Part shown: piece after piece, positions 9,209 to 17,794 of the stretch
Numbering within the stretch: the stretch's first letter is position 1
Layout of the letters: every line of letters starts with the position of its first letter
NCBI GenBank assembly: GCA_947259865.1
Contig: CAMYNZ010000005.1
Coordinates: forward strand, 1 to 38,735
Length of the DNA: 38,735 bases
Source of the DNA: an uncultured Desulfobacterales bacterium
GTDB lineage: Bacteria; Desulfobacterota; Desulfobacteria; Desulfobacterales; G020354645
Direction of reading: 5' to 3'
The notes under the pieces: model-generated
What the model saw: the letters and a program-made list of their open reading frames with translations, nothing else
What the model was told of the DNA's origin: nothing
The model's database searches: none
Program-made: the position numbers and the translations under genes

Positions 9209-9700
9209 ATGCTAAAACAGATATTCAAGGAAGCGACAATTATCATACTGGCAGCGGCTGTTGTGGCCCTGGTCGTAAACAGCTTCAGGGATCAACATTT
9301 GCCGATAATCGGACCGGTCGACGCGGTAACACCCAAAAATGCCGGTGACGGCAATGATGCGGTTGCGATTGAAGAAATATCGATGCAAAAAGCCATGGAG
9401 ATTTACCAGGCCAATATGGCCCTGTTTGCCGATGCAAGGGGCGCAAATGAATATAACCGAGGACATATCAAAGGAGCCGTGAACCTGTCTGAGGCGCAAT
9501 TTGACCAATGGATCGGCCCATTCCTGGAAAACACCGATGCCGGAGTGACAATTATTACTTACTGCGAAGGCTATTATTGCCCGCTGGCAAAAAATTTAGC
9601 TGTAAAGCTCGTGATGGCAGGGTTTGAAAATGTTTATTACCTGCCGGACGGGTGGGGAAACTGGAATAAATATCGTATGCCGGTTGAAACCGGGGAATAG
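9209..9700 (+). CDS. Membrane-anchored rhodanese-like protein
   Basis: 163 residues. An N-terminal hydrophobic segment (about residues 9-23, rich in Ile/Ala/Val) suggests an inner-membrane anchor with the domain outside the cytoplasm, or an uncleaved signal. A single rhodanese domain follows: FADARGANEYNRGHIKGAVNL, then ITYCEGYYCPLAKNLA with the predicted persulfide cysteine at C119 and a second cysteine at C124, then GFENVYYLPDGWGNW. Rhodaneses transfer sulfane sulfur or sense redox and sulfur state; the exact substrate cannot be read from sequence. It converges on the DUF3786 gene, only 36 bp from its end, with no clear terminator between. Confidence 0.88.
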   Translation: MLKQIFKEATIIILAAAVVALVVNSFRDQHLPIIGPVDAVTPKNAGDGNDAVAIEEISMQKAMEIYQANMALFADARGANEYNRGHIKGAVNLSEAQFDQWIGPFLENTDAGVTIITYCEGYYCPLAKNLAVKLVMAGFENVYYLPDGWGNWNKYRMPVETGE

Positions 9701-9736
9701 ATTATTAAGCCAAAATTCAGGGATTACCGGTGCTGC

Positions 9737-10351
9737 TTACCGGGACAGTGCGATCAACCGGTACACCACCATGCCTGCCAGCCAGGCCACATCTTCCGGA
9801 GAAAGAAGATCCCCGATGGTTTGATCAAACAATATGTTGGCTTCGGGCGGAAAATCATCATCTCCGATCCAAACGATTATTTGCAGGGCAACTTTCGGAA
9901 AAATATGAAATTCAAACCCGGCATCTCCGGTTTCAATAGGTAAGGCGTTTAAATGCCCTGCCGCTTTTTTCAGACCGGCAACATTTTGACCGAACACTTT
10001 TTTTAAAGGATCAATCGCTCTTTTTACAAAAGCACTGAAATAAAAGGCTGCACCGCTGATCTCTCTGTAGGCAATCCATTTTGGGGGCAATTTTGGCGGG
10101 CTATCCGCCATCAGGTAATGCAGTAGTAGAACCTGTTCCTGAATGGGGACCTCTTGGTCTGGTTCAGAAACATCGACAAACTCAAATTCCGGATATGAGA
10201 CCCGATAATTTCTGTTCAAAAAAGGAATGTTGATATCCTCAGCCCCAGATAATGCAAACCCCGACAGCCGGATAATTCTAGCCAGCGATAATTGGGTCAG
10301 TTTTTCAACCGCCAGCTTTTTTGCAGCTATGTAATCATCAATGCGGGGCAT
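9737..10351 (-). CDS. DUF3786 domain protein at the end of the acs cluster
   Basis: 204 residues from the ATG at 10351, giving an N-terminus MPRIDDYIAAKK. The longer frame to 10417 reads through a dispersed repeat (VATRNTKR-like residues) and is rejected. It contains PFLNRNYRVSYPEFEF, a central region ending LPPKWIAYREISGAAFY, and FPKVALQIIVWIGDDDFPPEANILFD, which I recognise as the DUF3786 pattern. No signal peptide or membrane segment is present. The biochemical role is unknown. The position after acsE, on the same strand, hints at a role linked to the corrinoid or CODH/ACS system, but a terminator hairpin lies between, so it may be transcribed separately. Confidence 0.82.
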   Translation of the reverse strand: MPRIDDYIAAKKLAVEKLTQLSLARIIRLSGFALSGAEDINIPFLNRNYRVSYPEFEFVDVSEPDQEVPIQEQVLLLHYLMADSPPKLPPKWIAYREISGAAFYFSAFVKRAIDPLKKVFGQNVAGLKKAAGHLNALPIETGDAGFEFHIFPKVALQIIVWIGDDDFPPEANILFDQTIGDLLSPEDVAWLAGMVVYRLIALSR

Positions 10352-10369
10352 TTTTGTGATTCGTTTCGT

Positions 10370-10396
10370 GTTTCGGGTTGCGAGGTACGGGTTGCA
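10370..10396. repeat. Dispersed repeat of the GGGTTGCGAGTTACGGGTT family (copy near DUF3786)
   Basis: A GGGTTGCGAGG-TACGGGTTGC unit upstream of the DUF3786 start. Related copies lie at 10532-10560 (opposite strand), 12883-12920 and 30192-30248. No coding role. Confidence 0.6.
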
Positions 10397-10428
10397 ATTT
10401 CTCCATTTTCCCATCACAAGTATGAATC

Positions 10429-10460
10429 AAAAAGCCCCGCCTTCGCCGGCGAGGCTTTTT
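10429..10460 (-). terminator. Rho-independent terminator downstream of acsE
   Basis: On the minus strand an A-run precedes GCC-T-CGCC, a 6-base loop, GGCG-G-GGC and a run of five T. The stem pairs apart from one C/A mismatch, and the A/T flanks extend it, so it could act in both directions. It lies 103 bp past the acsE stop and probably ends the acs transcript. Confidence 0.75.
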
Positions 10461-10531
10461 TGTTACCAGGTGATCAAACCTGTCTGGATATTTTACACAT
10501 AACAATCAAATCTAAACCAACCATGCGGCAT

Positions 10532-10560
10532 CAACCCGTAACCCGCAACTCGCAACTTGC
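10532..10560. repeat. Dispersed repeat of the CAACCCGTAACCCGCAACTC family, inverted copy
   Basis: Inverse-orientation relative of the copy at 10370-10396, directly next to the acsE stop codon. Together the two copies bracket the acsE terminator. Confidence 0.6.
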
Positions 10561-10562
10561 TT

Positions 10563-11459
10563 TTATATTTCAAGCCATGAATCGGAGTACAGGGTTTTGC
10601 CCAGAATAACGTTGACGGTTTTTACGTAATCCTGGAGCTCCTTGGAAAGACTGCCCATGTCGGGATCTTCTCCATCCATTGCCTTGTAAATCAAATCTAC
10701 AATATCCTGCCGGTTGCCCTTGGCAATGTCAATCAACTGGTCATCCAATGGATCGGCAATTACAGATTGCATACCGCATTTTTGAAGCATAACCATATAG
10801 GTCTGATTGAGAATAGGTCGCAGATGCTCCGGCGGCCCGTTGGAGATATTGGACAGACCACAGGTGCTTTTTGCGCCCGGGGCGATATCCTGAATCATTT
10901 TTTGGAATTCCATTAGACTAATGGCCTGCGGTTGCTGAATATTGACCGGCGTAACGATGCCATCGATCCAGATCTTTTCGTTGGGGATACCGGCTTCGTT
11001 GGCAAAATAAAGCAGTTCTACACAAAGTGCAGCCCGTTCATTCTCGTCGCGCGGCAGCCCTTCCGGGCCCCACATTAAAGCAATAAAGTCCGCTCCATGT
11101 TCTGCCGCAATAGGTACCATGCTTTCATAGCGTTCGGGACGTACCATGATGGAGTTGATCATGTGCGGCACCCCGCTGGTAACGGGCTTAATTATTTTAA
11201 GCGAGGCCTCAATGGCATCAATATTGGAGGTGTCCAGGGCCAGCGGGACATCATCAACGACCGCTTGAACCGTCTGCACAACCCAGGGCATCAGTTCTGG
11301 TCCGTCCTTTTTGGCCGGGCCCAGGTTTATGTCGATAAAATCCATGCCTTTTTCTCTCTGGAACTGGGCCTCCTCCTGGATGGGCTTGGGATCGCGCTCC
11401 TTAAACGCCTTTCCAATTTTTTTTGATATAACATTTAAGCTCTCTCCAATGAGTAACAT
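10563..11459 (-). CDS. acsE: 5-methyltetrahydrofolate:corrinoid/iron-sulfur protein methyltransferase
   Basis: AcsE moves the methyl group between methyl-tetrahydrofolate and the cobalt of the corrinoid iron-sulfur protein (AcsCD), the step that joins the folate branch to CODH/ACS. The 298-residue protein is a pterin-binding TIM barrel: LLIGESLNVISKKIGKAF, FIDINLGPAKKDGPELM, ALDTSNIDAIEASL, PHMINSIM, IALMWGPEGLPRDENER, WIDGIVTPV and STCGLSNISNGPPEHLR. I took the ATG at 11459, preceded by GGGGGAGG. The longer frame to a TTG at 11507 adds 16 unrelated residues. It lies 66 bp after acsC and is almost certainly in the same operon. Confidence 0.96.
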   Translation of the reverse strand: MLLIGESLNVISKKIGKAFKERDPKPIQEEAQFQREKGMDFIDINLGPAKKDGPELMPWVVQTVQAVVDDVPLALDTSNIDAIEASLKIIKPVTSGVPHMINSIMVRPERYESMVPIAAEHGADFIALMWGPEGLPRDENERAALCVELLYFANEAGIPNEKIWIDGIVTPVNIQQPQAISLMEFQKMIQDIAPGAKSTCGLSNISNGPPEHLRPILNQTYMVMLQKCGMQSVIADPLDDQLIDIAKGNRQDIVDLIYKAMDGEDPDMGSLSKELQDYVKTVNVILGKTLYSDSWLEI

Positions 11460-11525
11460 AGGTCCTCCCCCTGTTGTTGATTGACGATTATTGCTTGATC
11501 TCACCAAATGGGCCGATTGCCAATA

Positions 11526-12866
11526 TTACTTGGCCTTGAGGAATCCGGGAATGTGAGCCGCTTCACGGGGTCCAACCGTTATGGTCCAACCAGGCAGCTC
11601 TTCCTCCACATCGCCGGCAATGGCGGCGGCGTAACCGGGTATAACCAGTTCCGTATGCTTGACCTTATCCATGATGCCGCTTTTTTTCACAAACAAACCG
11701 ACATCATCCCCCGAGAATTTACCGGCCGCCCAGGCCGTCATCACGGAAAGACCTTCGGCATCTTTGATAAGCAACCAGGTTGGTACCCTGCTGCCTTCAA
11801 TTTCACCGGATACGATAAAATAGGTCAAGGCGAAATTGGTGGTGACCATCACCGGTGAGTTCTCATCAGGATTGCCGACCTCGTAAATTCCCTCAGTTAC
11901 CGTCATGGGGCGTTGGGGATCGGTGAATATATTCAGCCGCCCCAGCAGCAACGGAAAAAGACTTTCGCCGGAAAAATTTGAAAGAACACAGATGCCACCG
12001 TATTTGGCGATGTACATACCTGCAATGAGGGTTTCCATATCCAGGTTGGAGGCCATATCGCACGGAAAGGTGATGGTCGGAAATCCCAGGGCCCTGTTTC
12101 CGTTTTTGAGGGCTGCGCGTCTTATGATCACCTGGTCTTCAAAAGACTTTCGGATTTCCCGCGAACCCGGATCGATTACCAGATCTTTCAAACCCAGCCC
12201 GATAAGTTTTTCGGTCAAGGGCAAGAGCGCTTCAACGGATTCGGCCTTGACGGCCAGCGGAAGACCGTTTTCTTTGGCCAGGTCACCGAAGGCATCTACA
12301 TTTTCTGCGGTGGCTGCGTACATAAGCGGCCGTTTAAATTTGCAGACCTCGACAGCAGCCTTCATTGCGTCGACATCCTCGGTCATCAGAATCAGATTGA
12401 ATTCGGAAGTTTCTGCGATAAGTTTGGCCCGTTCGGCAAAGGCCTGTTGGTCACCGTTGGAAGCCTTTAAAGCTATCAATTCCGGCCTGAGGTTGAGACC
12501 GACCCGTTCGAACTGAAAAGCGTTCCAGGTCTTTAACTTAGCTTCAAGATCGGGTACCGATATATCTGACCCTATGATTGCCGCCAAACCGGTTGGGTTG
12601 AAAAAAGTCTTCTCGTGCCGATACTGCACGGTTTCTCCGCCTACCGTAAGTTTACGCACACCCTTGCCGATCGCTACAGGGCGGATCGGGGGTGCGGACG
12701 CCTCTGCCAGTTGTTCTCTGGCCTCGTCGGATACATAGGGACAGCTGTCGAGTTCGGCTTTGCCGGATGCCAGATTCATTGCAAATGCCAGGCAGGTGGG
12801 TACGCCGCATTCTTTGCAGTTTGTTTTGGGCAGCAGTTTGAAAATTTGAATACCAGTCAATGCCAT
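11526..12866 (-). CDS. acsC: Corrinoid/iron-sulfur protein large (gamma) subunit
   Basis: AcsC carries the [4Fe-4S] cluster and, with AcsD, the cobamide that accepts the methyl group from AcsE and hands it to the A-cluster of AcsB. The 446-residue protein begins MALTGIQIFKLLPKTNCKEC. The cluster cysteines sit in CKECGVPTCLAFAMNLASGK followed by a fourth cysteine in AELDSC. A TIM-barrel region and the C-terminal cobamide-binding half follow (FALTYFIVSGEIEG, WAAGKFSGDDVG, LVIPGYAAAIAGDVEEELP). I took the ATG at 12866 because AAGGAG lies just upstream; the frame from the GTG at 12911 would translate a dispersed repeat. Confidence 0.96.
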   Translation of the reverse strand: MALTGIQIFKLLPKTNCKECGVPTCLAFAMNLASGKAELDSCPYVSDEAREQLAEASAPPIRPVAIGKGVRKLTVGGETVQYRHEKTFFNPTGLAAIIGSDISVPDLEAKLKTWNAFQFERVGLNLRPELIALKASNGDQQAFAERAKLIAETSEFNLILMTEDVDAMKAAVEVCKFKRPLMYAATAENVDAFGDLAKENGLPLAVKAESVEALLPLTEKLIGLGLKDLVIDPGSREIRKSFEDQVIIRRAALKNGNRALGFPTITFPCDMASNLDMETLIAGMYIAKYGGICVLSNFSGESLFPLLLGRLNIFTDPQRPMTVTEGIYEVGNPDENSPVMVTTNFALTYFIVSGEIEGSRVPTWLLIKDAEGLSVMTAWAAGKFSGDDVGLFVKKSGIMDKVKHTELVIPGYAAAIAGDVEEELPGWTITVGPREAAHIPGFLKAK

Positions 12867-12882
12867 TTTCGTCTCCTTATAT

Positions 12883-12960
12883 CGTGTTGCGCTGTTCGAA
12901 TTGCGGGTCACGGGTTACGCGCTAATGAGCACTTATTCAAATCTCTTCGCGCGCAACCCC
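12883..12960. repeat. Repeat cluster between acsB and acsC (GGGTTGCG family)
   Basis: The 103-bp acsB-acsC gap is largely made of a GCGGGTCACGGGTTACGCGC unit (about 12902-12920) and an inverted CGCGCGCAACCCCC piece (about 12948-12960), related to copies at 10.4, 10.5 and 30.2 kb. It could form a hairpin in the operon mRNA. Confidence 0.5.
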
Positions 12961-12969
12961 CAATCTATA

Positions 12970-15183
12970 TTATCCAATTATCGGATCCATTGAGAGCGCC
13001 GGATGTCCTTTTTCTTTCAGGAAGGGCAGGATCTCTTCCTCGGTGACTCCGACCGTCTCATCGGCAATCTTATCATACAGATCGGGAACCCCCAGCTCTT
13101 CGCCTCGCTTTATGATCCGTTCTTTGATTTCTTCCTTCAGGCTCTTGGGCATCCACACCATACGCAGCAGACCGCCGTCACCGGTGATGAACTTGCGCTG
13201 GGTGATATTGAATTTTGAATGTCCCACAAAACCGGGGGAAGACTGCCCGCCGCCCATAACACCGGCCAGGGTGGTAAACTTCATCCCGCAAGGGGTCTCT
13301 CCGGTGTATTCCCGGTGAACCGTCATTACACCATTGCAGGAGGGCAACATGGCGGCGATGGCTTCACAACAGCCGCAAGTGGTCATGGGTTCATGGACCA
13401 TGGAGTAAAAATTGTAGTGATCGACAGCGCCGCGAGAGGCCTTTCTGACAAACTCATTCACCCCTTGCCATTGGCCCAGCACCGGATCCAGGCACTCCCC
13501 TTTTTCAATTGGCTGGTTAGGTCCGGTGGGATTGATTTCAAAGGATGCTTTGCAGTCCATCCAATTGTAAGCACCGCAAAGACCGGTCCGCTCCGGACTG
13601 ACCGTACATACGTGAGAAGGTGCAAAAGACTGGCACAGGGTGCAGGAGTAATATATTTCTTCATCCTCGTCGGTCATCTTTTCAACCCGCTCATCCCGCA
13701 GCTTATATTCCGCCCGGGCCCGCTTGGTCAGTGCATCTACTTTCTTTTTGTCGGTAATCAGGGTGACCTGGACCTTGTCTACAATCTTCTCAAAATCCTG
13801 ATGAAACTTGGCGTGTAAAACGGTACCAATATCTTTCAGGGTGAATCCTTTATCTATGGCACCCTTGCTGACACGGATCCAGGCGATATCTCTCTGGCCG
13901 ATATGCATGACCCCCTGGATATAGTTGATCAAATGGTGAATCTGGCGTTCTATGATCGGTTCGAAATCGGTCTGAAATTCGCGGCCGGCTATCTGAATAT
14001 AGATACCCAATGGCAGGCTGCCGCCTTCTTTAACTTCTGAAAGGTCAGGGCCATCAATAATTATCTTTCCATCCTCGATGTCGTTCATCTCGGCCATTTT
14101 AACCAGTTCGGTGGCCTGGGACTTGCCGCCGCCCATCTGGCAATAAAGGTCGGCGCCTCTGACCCGCTCACCTTCATAGGCCGGTCCGAAAGAACAGGGA
14201 ATTTCGATATCGGAGATGTGAACCTTCAGGCCCCTGACCTCAACCGATTTATTGACCATCTCTTCGTGCGAAACGTTTGCCACGACATGTTCGTAGGTAC
14301 AGATTCCCGTGGGCAGAATCTCAGGAATATCCGTATCGGCCAGGGTCGGGAAGCCCCAATTGACACACCCGGCAGCGGCGGCGGCCCATTCGGCATTGAC
14401 ATCACCCAGGGCATTTACAAACGCAAAGATGCGGTCCTTGTTGTATAGGAGCATCTTTTTGTAATCACCGGGCTGAACACCACCAAAAGCCATGGCGGCC
14501 CTGTTGGCAAATCCCAGGGCAAATATGGCCGCCGAAATATCCGGACCGAAGGGTACAATCCGGGTATTCCAGCCAACCTGCACCCCGGCTTCCAGCAACT
14601 GTTCGATGACAGTCGTGCCGTTCTGGTTGGCCGCGCAAAAGATATACAGACTGCGCTTCTGATATTCTTCAACGATCATCTTGGCAGCCGCCGGATCAGG
14701 CGCGGCCCCTACAATAGCCGCAAATCCCGGGGCGGTGCCATCCACAAATTCTACACCTCTTTTCCTGAACACCGTGTCATCGGCCGCACCCAGCCAGATT
14801 TTACCGGCGTCTTCATCGATATCTTCAGAATGCAGATAAAAATCCGGGTCTTCCAGATAGCGCAGGGCTTCTTCGATCTCAAAGGCCAAAAGGGCGGCCA
14901 TACCGGCGTCCAGCAGCGGCCCCAGGTAAGGCAGGTGATTTTGCCCTTTGACATGGGGCGGCAGCAGACCGCGCGCAAAATCCAGTGGTTTTTTAATATC
15001 TTCGAGTGTTTCAACCTTCATACCGATCAGTGAATAAATTACCGGCAGGAAATAGGCCGTGTTGGGAAAACCAACTTTCGTATCGGCATTATAGGTCTGC
15101 AATGCTCTCTTGTACTTTCCTTCAACTTTAGAAACAATATTATAGCCACCTTGGATAGCGGCAAACGCAACTAATCTTGACAT
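12970..15183 (-). CDS. acsB: Acetyl-CoA synthase (CODH/ACS alpha subunit)
   Basis: AcsB builds (or cleaves) acetyl-CoA from CO, CoA and the methyl group on the corrinoid protein at its nickel A-cluster. At 737 residues it has the usual length of the bacterial enzyme. Cysteines for the A-cluster [4Fe-4S] appear near residues 512-540 (CTLCQSF, HVCTVSPERTGLCGAYNWMDC) and the CGC motif that binds the distal nickel lies near residue 603 (MTTCGCCEAIA). The N-terminal CODH-contact domain includes GAAPDPAAAK and FALGFANRAAMAFGG. The start has a strong AAGGAGGAAGG site. The 390 bp separating it from cooS, which lies upstream, is full of repeats, so expression of the two may be adjusted separately. Confidence 0.97.
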   Translation of the reverse strand: MSRLVAFAAIQGGYNIVSKVEGKYKRALQTYNADTKVGFPNTAYFLPVIYSLIGMKVETLEDIKKPLDFARGLLPPHVKGQNHLPYLGPLLDAGMAALLAFEIEEALRYLEDPDFYLHSEDIDEDAGKIWLGAADDTVFRKRGVEFVDGTAPGFAAIVGAAPDPAAAKMIVEEYQKRSLYIFCAANQNGTTVIEQLLEAGVQVGWNTRIVPFGPDISAAIFALGFANRAAMAFGGVQPGDYKKMLLYNKDRIFAFVNALGDVNAEWAAAAAGCVNWGFPTLADTDIPEILPTGICTYEHVVANVSHEEMVNKSVEVRGLKVHISDIEIPCSFGPAYEGERVRGADLYCQMGGGKSQATELVKMAEMNDIEDGKIIIDGPDLSEVKEGGSLPLGIYIQIAGREFQTDFEPIIERQIHHLINYIQGVMHIGQRDIAWIRVSKGAIDKGFTLKDIGTVLHAKFHQDFEKIVDKVQVTLITDKKKVDALTKRARAEYKLRDERVEKMTDEDEEIYYSCTLCQSFAPSHVCTVSPERTGLCGAYNWMDCKASFEINPTGPNQPIEKGECLDPVLGQWQGVNEFVRKASRGAVDHYNFYSMVHEPMTTCGCCEAIAAMLPSCNGVMTVHREYTGETPCGMKFTTLAGVMGGGQSSPGFVGHSKFNITQRKFITGDGGLLRMVWMPKSLKEEIKERIIKRGEELGVPDLYDKIADETVGVTEEEILPFLKEKGHPALSMDPIIG

Positions 15184-15298
15184 ACCTTCCTCCTTCGTTG
15201 AGGATATTTAAAAGTTTATAAATTAGACTCTTAACTGTGATCTTTATGAATTTTGTTGCAAGAAACATTGGTAATACACTTATTGCCCTTATGGAAAA

Positions 15299-15424
15299 GA
15301 TGCTGGATCCTGGTTTCTGCCTGCCCGCCATCGCGAGCCGCTCAGGCGAGGCGGGCGGGGATACTGGTTTTTAAAGGTAATTATCTTTATTTTATCCAGC
15401 ATCAAGCATCCAGTATCCAGTATC
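15299..15424. repeat. Inverted CAGTATCC/CCAGCATC repeat in the cooS-acsB gap, interrupted by a GC-rich unit
   Basis: The left arm starts GATGCTGGATCCTGG (15299-15313) and resumes as GATACTGG (15360-15367). The right arm (15396-15424) is the inverse, CCAGCATC...CCAGTATCCAGTATC. The left arm is split by the 40-bp GC-rich unit at 15320-15359. This pair accounts for most of the 390-bp gap 15184-15573; the remainder shows no gene. Confidence 0.65.
15320..15359. repeat. GC-rich palindromic unit (CCTGCCCGCC...GGCGGGCGGG), copy 1
   Basis: A 40-bp unit starting CCTGCCCGCCATCGC and ending CAGGCGAGGCGGGCGGG. It matches 33139-33177 nearly base for base except for the centre. The ends are complementary (CCCGCC/GGCGGG), so it can fold. 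It is embedded in another repeat here. Confidence 0.75.
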
Positions 15425-15573
15425 TGCCCACTTTGACTTAAACGCTGGTTTTCAAAAATTTTGCCATTTTTGTTTCCGGCTTCTTTGGGTTAGGTTTTAA
15501 TATTATGCCCGCTTGAATGTAAGGGGAAATAAAGGGGCAAAATTTTCATATTCACAATTACCTGATGCAGCCT

Positions 15574-17604
15574 TTAAGCAGATTCCAGTTTCTGGCGATC
15601 GGCCATATCCATCAAAACCCTTTCCCGGGCCTTGTCGATGCCGAGCTCTTTACGTTTTTTGTCGATATGGGCAATCATTTTGTGGGCATGCTTGATGGGA
15701 TCCGGTTCACAGTCCCACTTGCCGCCATAGATCTTTTCCATCTCCTGGTAGAGATAATCTTTGAATACCGGAGCACCGGATAATGGCATGTGATAACCAA
15801 AAACGGTATATACCCCTGAAGAGACGAAATAATGGCCGATTGCGATGGCCTTTTCACTCATCCACTCCGGAGCACTTCCGGCTGCCGGCAGATCACACAG
15901 ATCTTTGCCCAGTCCGCCGGCTTTGACCACTTCAGTGGCGGCCAGTAGAATCCGGCTGTTGTCGACACAAGATCCCAAATGCAGCACCGGTGGTATACCC
16001 ACCGTTTCGCATACCTCGGCCAAACCTGGTCCGCAGTATACCGGAGCTGTCTCAGGTGTCAGTAATCCATGCATCCCGCAGGCGATAGCGCTGCACCCGG
16101 TTGTCAGGACCAGCACATCATGCTTGATCAGTTCTTTTATGATCGTGATGTGTTCCTGATTATGTTGGGTCCTGGCATTATTGCAGCCGACGACACCGGC
16201 CACACCGCGGATACGCCCGTTGATGATATTATCATTTAAGGTAAAGTAAGACCCCCGGAAGGTACCACCCAGATGGTATTCGATCGACTCTACACCGAAT
16301 CCGGCAATCTGGGTCGATTTTTGGCTGGGAATCATAACCTCGGCCGAACGGTTTTCGAGGTTGTCGATGGCCATTCGGACGATGCGCACGGCATCTTCCA
16401 TGGCATGGTGCTCGTCAAATTCTATGTGGATCACATTATCCTGCTCCATCTTGGCAATCGGATGGGTGGTAATCAGTTTGGTGTGAAAACACTTGGCCAC
16501 GTTGGCCAGATTCTGAAAAACACACTGGACATCGACCACCATGGCGTCACAGGCACCGGTAATTATGGCCAACTCCTGCTGCAAAAAGGTACCTGCAGGC
16601 GGGACACCGTGGCGCTGCAATATCTCGTTGCCCGTGCAGCAGATCCCTCCCAGCTGAATGCCTTTGGCACCTTTTTGTTTGGCGTAATCCGCCATTTCCT
16701 TGGATTGAGCCGCTGCTACGATCATCTCAGAAAGAACGGGTTCATGTCCGTGAATGATGATGTTGACATGGTCTTCTTTCATAATTCCCAGATTGGCCTC
16801 GGATTGCAGCGGTGACGGGGAGCCAAACAGAACATCCTGGAGATCGGTTGCCATCATCGCGCCGCCCCAACCGTCTGCCAGAGACGTCCGTGTGCACTGT
16901 TTGACAATGTTCTTGTAATCCTGATCAACCCCCATGGTCGTGCGGTGCATGATCTCGACAACTTCCCTGTCGATATTGCGGGGCAACACTCCTTGTTTTT
17001 GCCATTTTTCATATAGCGGCGCCGGGGCCCGTTTCAGGTAGTAAAGCTCTCCTTCAGCCTTGCCCCATTCATTTAGGGCTTTTTCGGCCACTTCAAGGGC
17101 AATTTCATCCAGATCACGGTCTAATTGTTCACCATCCACCTCGACTGTTGTTGCCACATCAAAGTGAGGCGCAATAGCCAGAAGCCGGAGAGGATCCTTG
17201 ATCTTGTAATCCTCGGTCTCTTTGCGCGCGACCGATAAGAATACTTCCGCGACACTGCGGCCATGATCCGAGTGAGCTGCCGTTCCGGCAGCCACCATGC
17301 GGGCAAAGTTTCTGGCCGCAATGGTGTTGGCCGTGGCACCGCACAGTCCCTTTCTTTCATCTGCACCCTCGATTCCGGCCTTGGGAAGCGGCAGCCTGCA
17401 CGGACCCATGGCGCAAATTTTGCAGCAGGTCCCCTGCATCCCTATGTTACAGGGCTTCATGGTGACAGCCCGATCAAAAACGGTATCGATGCCCAGATCC
17501 TGAGCACGCTTGATCATTTCCTGGGTGGCAACGTCAATGGATGCCGCAACCGGATCCGCCACTTTCTTAACCTTGACTACTTTTTCCTTTTGTTCTTCTG
17601 CCAT
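15574..17604 (-). CDS. cooS/acsA: Anaerobic (nickel) carbon-monoxide dehydrogenase catalytic subunit
   Basis: Interconverts CO2 and CO at the Ni-Fe-S C-cluster and passes CO to AcsB through the complex. The 676-residue protein shows N-terminal B/D-cluster cysteines in CNIGMQGTCCKICAMGPCRL. The full C-cluster ligand set is present: HGHEPVLSEM (His), GGICCTGNEI, VVDVQCVFQN, GCNNARTQHNQ, TTGCSAIACGM and LGSCVDNSR. The C-terminal part contains GYHMPLSGAPVF. The ribosome binding site is strong (GAGGAGG). It is placed 190 bp after acsD and upstream of acsB in the same direction. The gene order acsD-cooS-acsB-acsC-acsE fits one transcriptional unit for the whole CODH/ACS and corrinoid protein. Confidence 0.97.
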   Translation of the reverse strand: MAEEQKEKVVKVKKVADPVAASIDVATQEMIKRAQDLGIDTVFDRAVTMKPCNIGMQGTCCKICAMGPCRLPLPKAGIEGADERKGLCGATANTIAARNFARMVAAGTAAHSDHGRSVAEVFLSVARKETEDYKIKDPLRLLAIAPHFDVATTVEVDGEQLDRDLDEIALEVAEKALNEWGKAEGELYYLKRAPAPLYEKWQKQGVLPRNIDREVVEIMHRTTMGVDQDYKNIVKQCTRTSLADGWGGAMMATDLQDVLFGSPSPLQSEANLGIMKEDHVNIIIHGHEPVLSEMIVAAAQSKEMADYAKQKGAKGIQLGGICCTGNEILQRHGVPPAGTFLQQELAIITGACDAMVVDVQCVFQNLANVAKCFHTKLITTHPIAKMEQDNVIHIEFDEHHAMEDAVRIVRMAIDNLENRSAEVMIPSQKSTQIAGFGVESIEYHLGGTFRGSYFTLNDNIINGRIRGVAGVVGCNNARTQHNQEHITIIKELIKHDVLVLTTGCSAIACGMHGLLTPETAPVYCGPGLAEVCETVGIPPVLHLGSCVDNSRILLAATEVVKAGGLGKDLCDLPAAGSAPEWMSEKAIAIGHYFVSSGVYTVFGYHMPLSGAPVFKDYLYQEMEKIYGGKWDCEPDPIKHAHKMIAHIDKKRKELGIDKARERVLMDMADRQKLESA

Positions 17605-17739
17605 TAAGATCCCTCCTCATAGTTGGTATAGACAACACTGTATTGAACAGAGACGAGCTGATACCCCCTGTTGTGACCCTGAGGGGATGCTGCATTGAAT
17701 ACCGTTTTCTTTGCCTTCACTCGTCAACCATCTTTTGTG

Positions 17740-17772
17740 AAGCTTCCCGCCCTGAAAGGCGGGGCTTGCAGG
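17740..17772. repeat. Dispersed AAGCTTCCCGCC...GGCGGGGCTTGCAGG repeat, copy 1
   Basis: A 33-bp unit with a CCCGCC/GGCGGG stem in the acsD-cooS gap. It matches 29 of 33 positions of the inverted copy at 23753-23785. Confidence 0.65.
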
Positions 17773-17794
17773 GAAGCGAGCCGGCCAATTCTCA

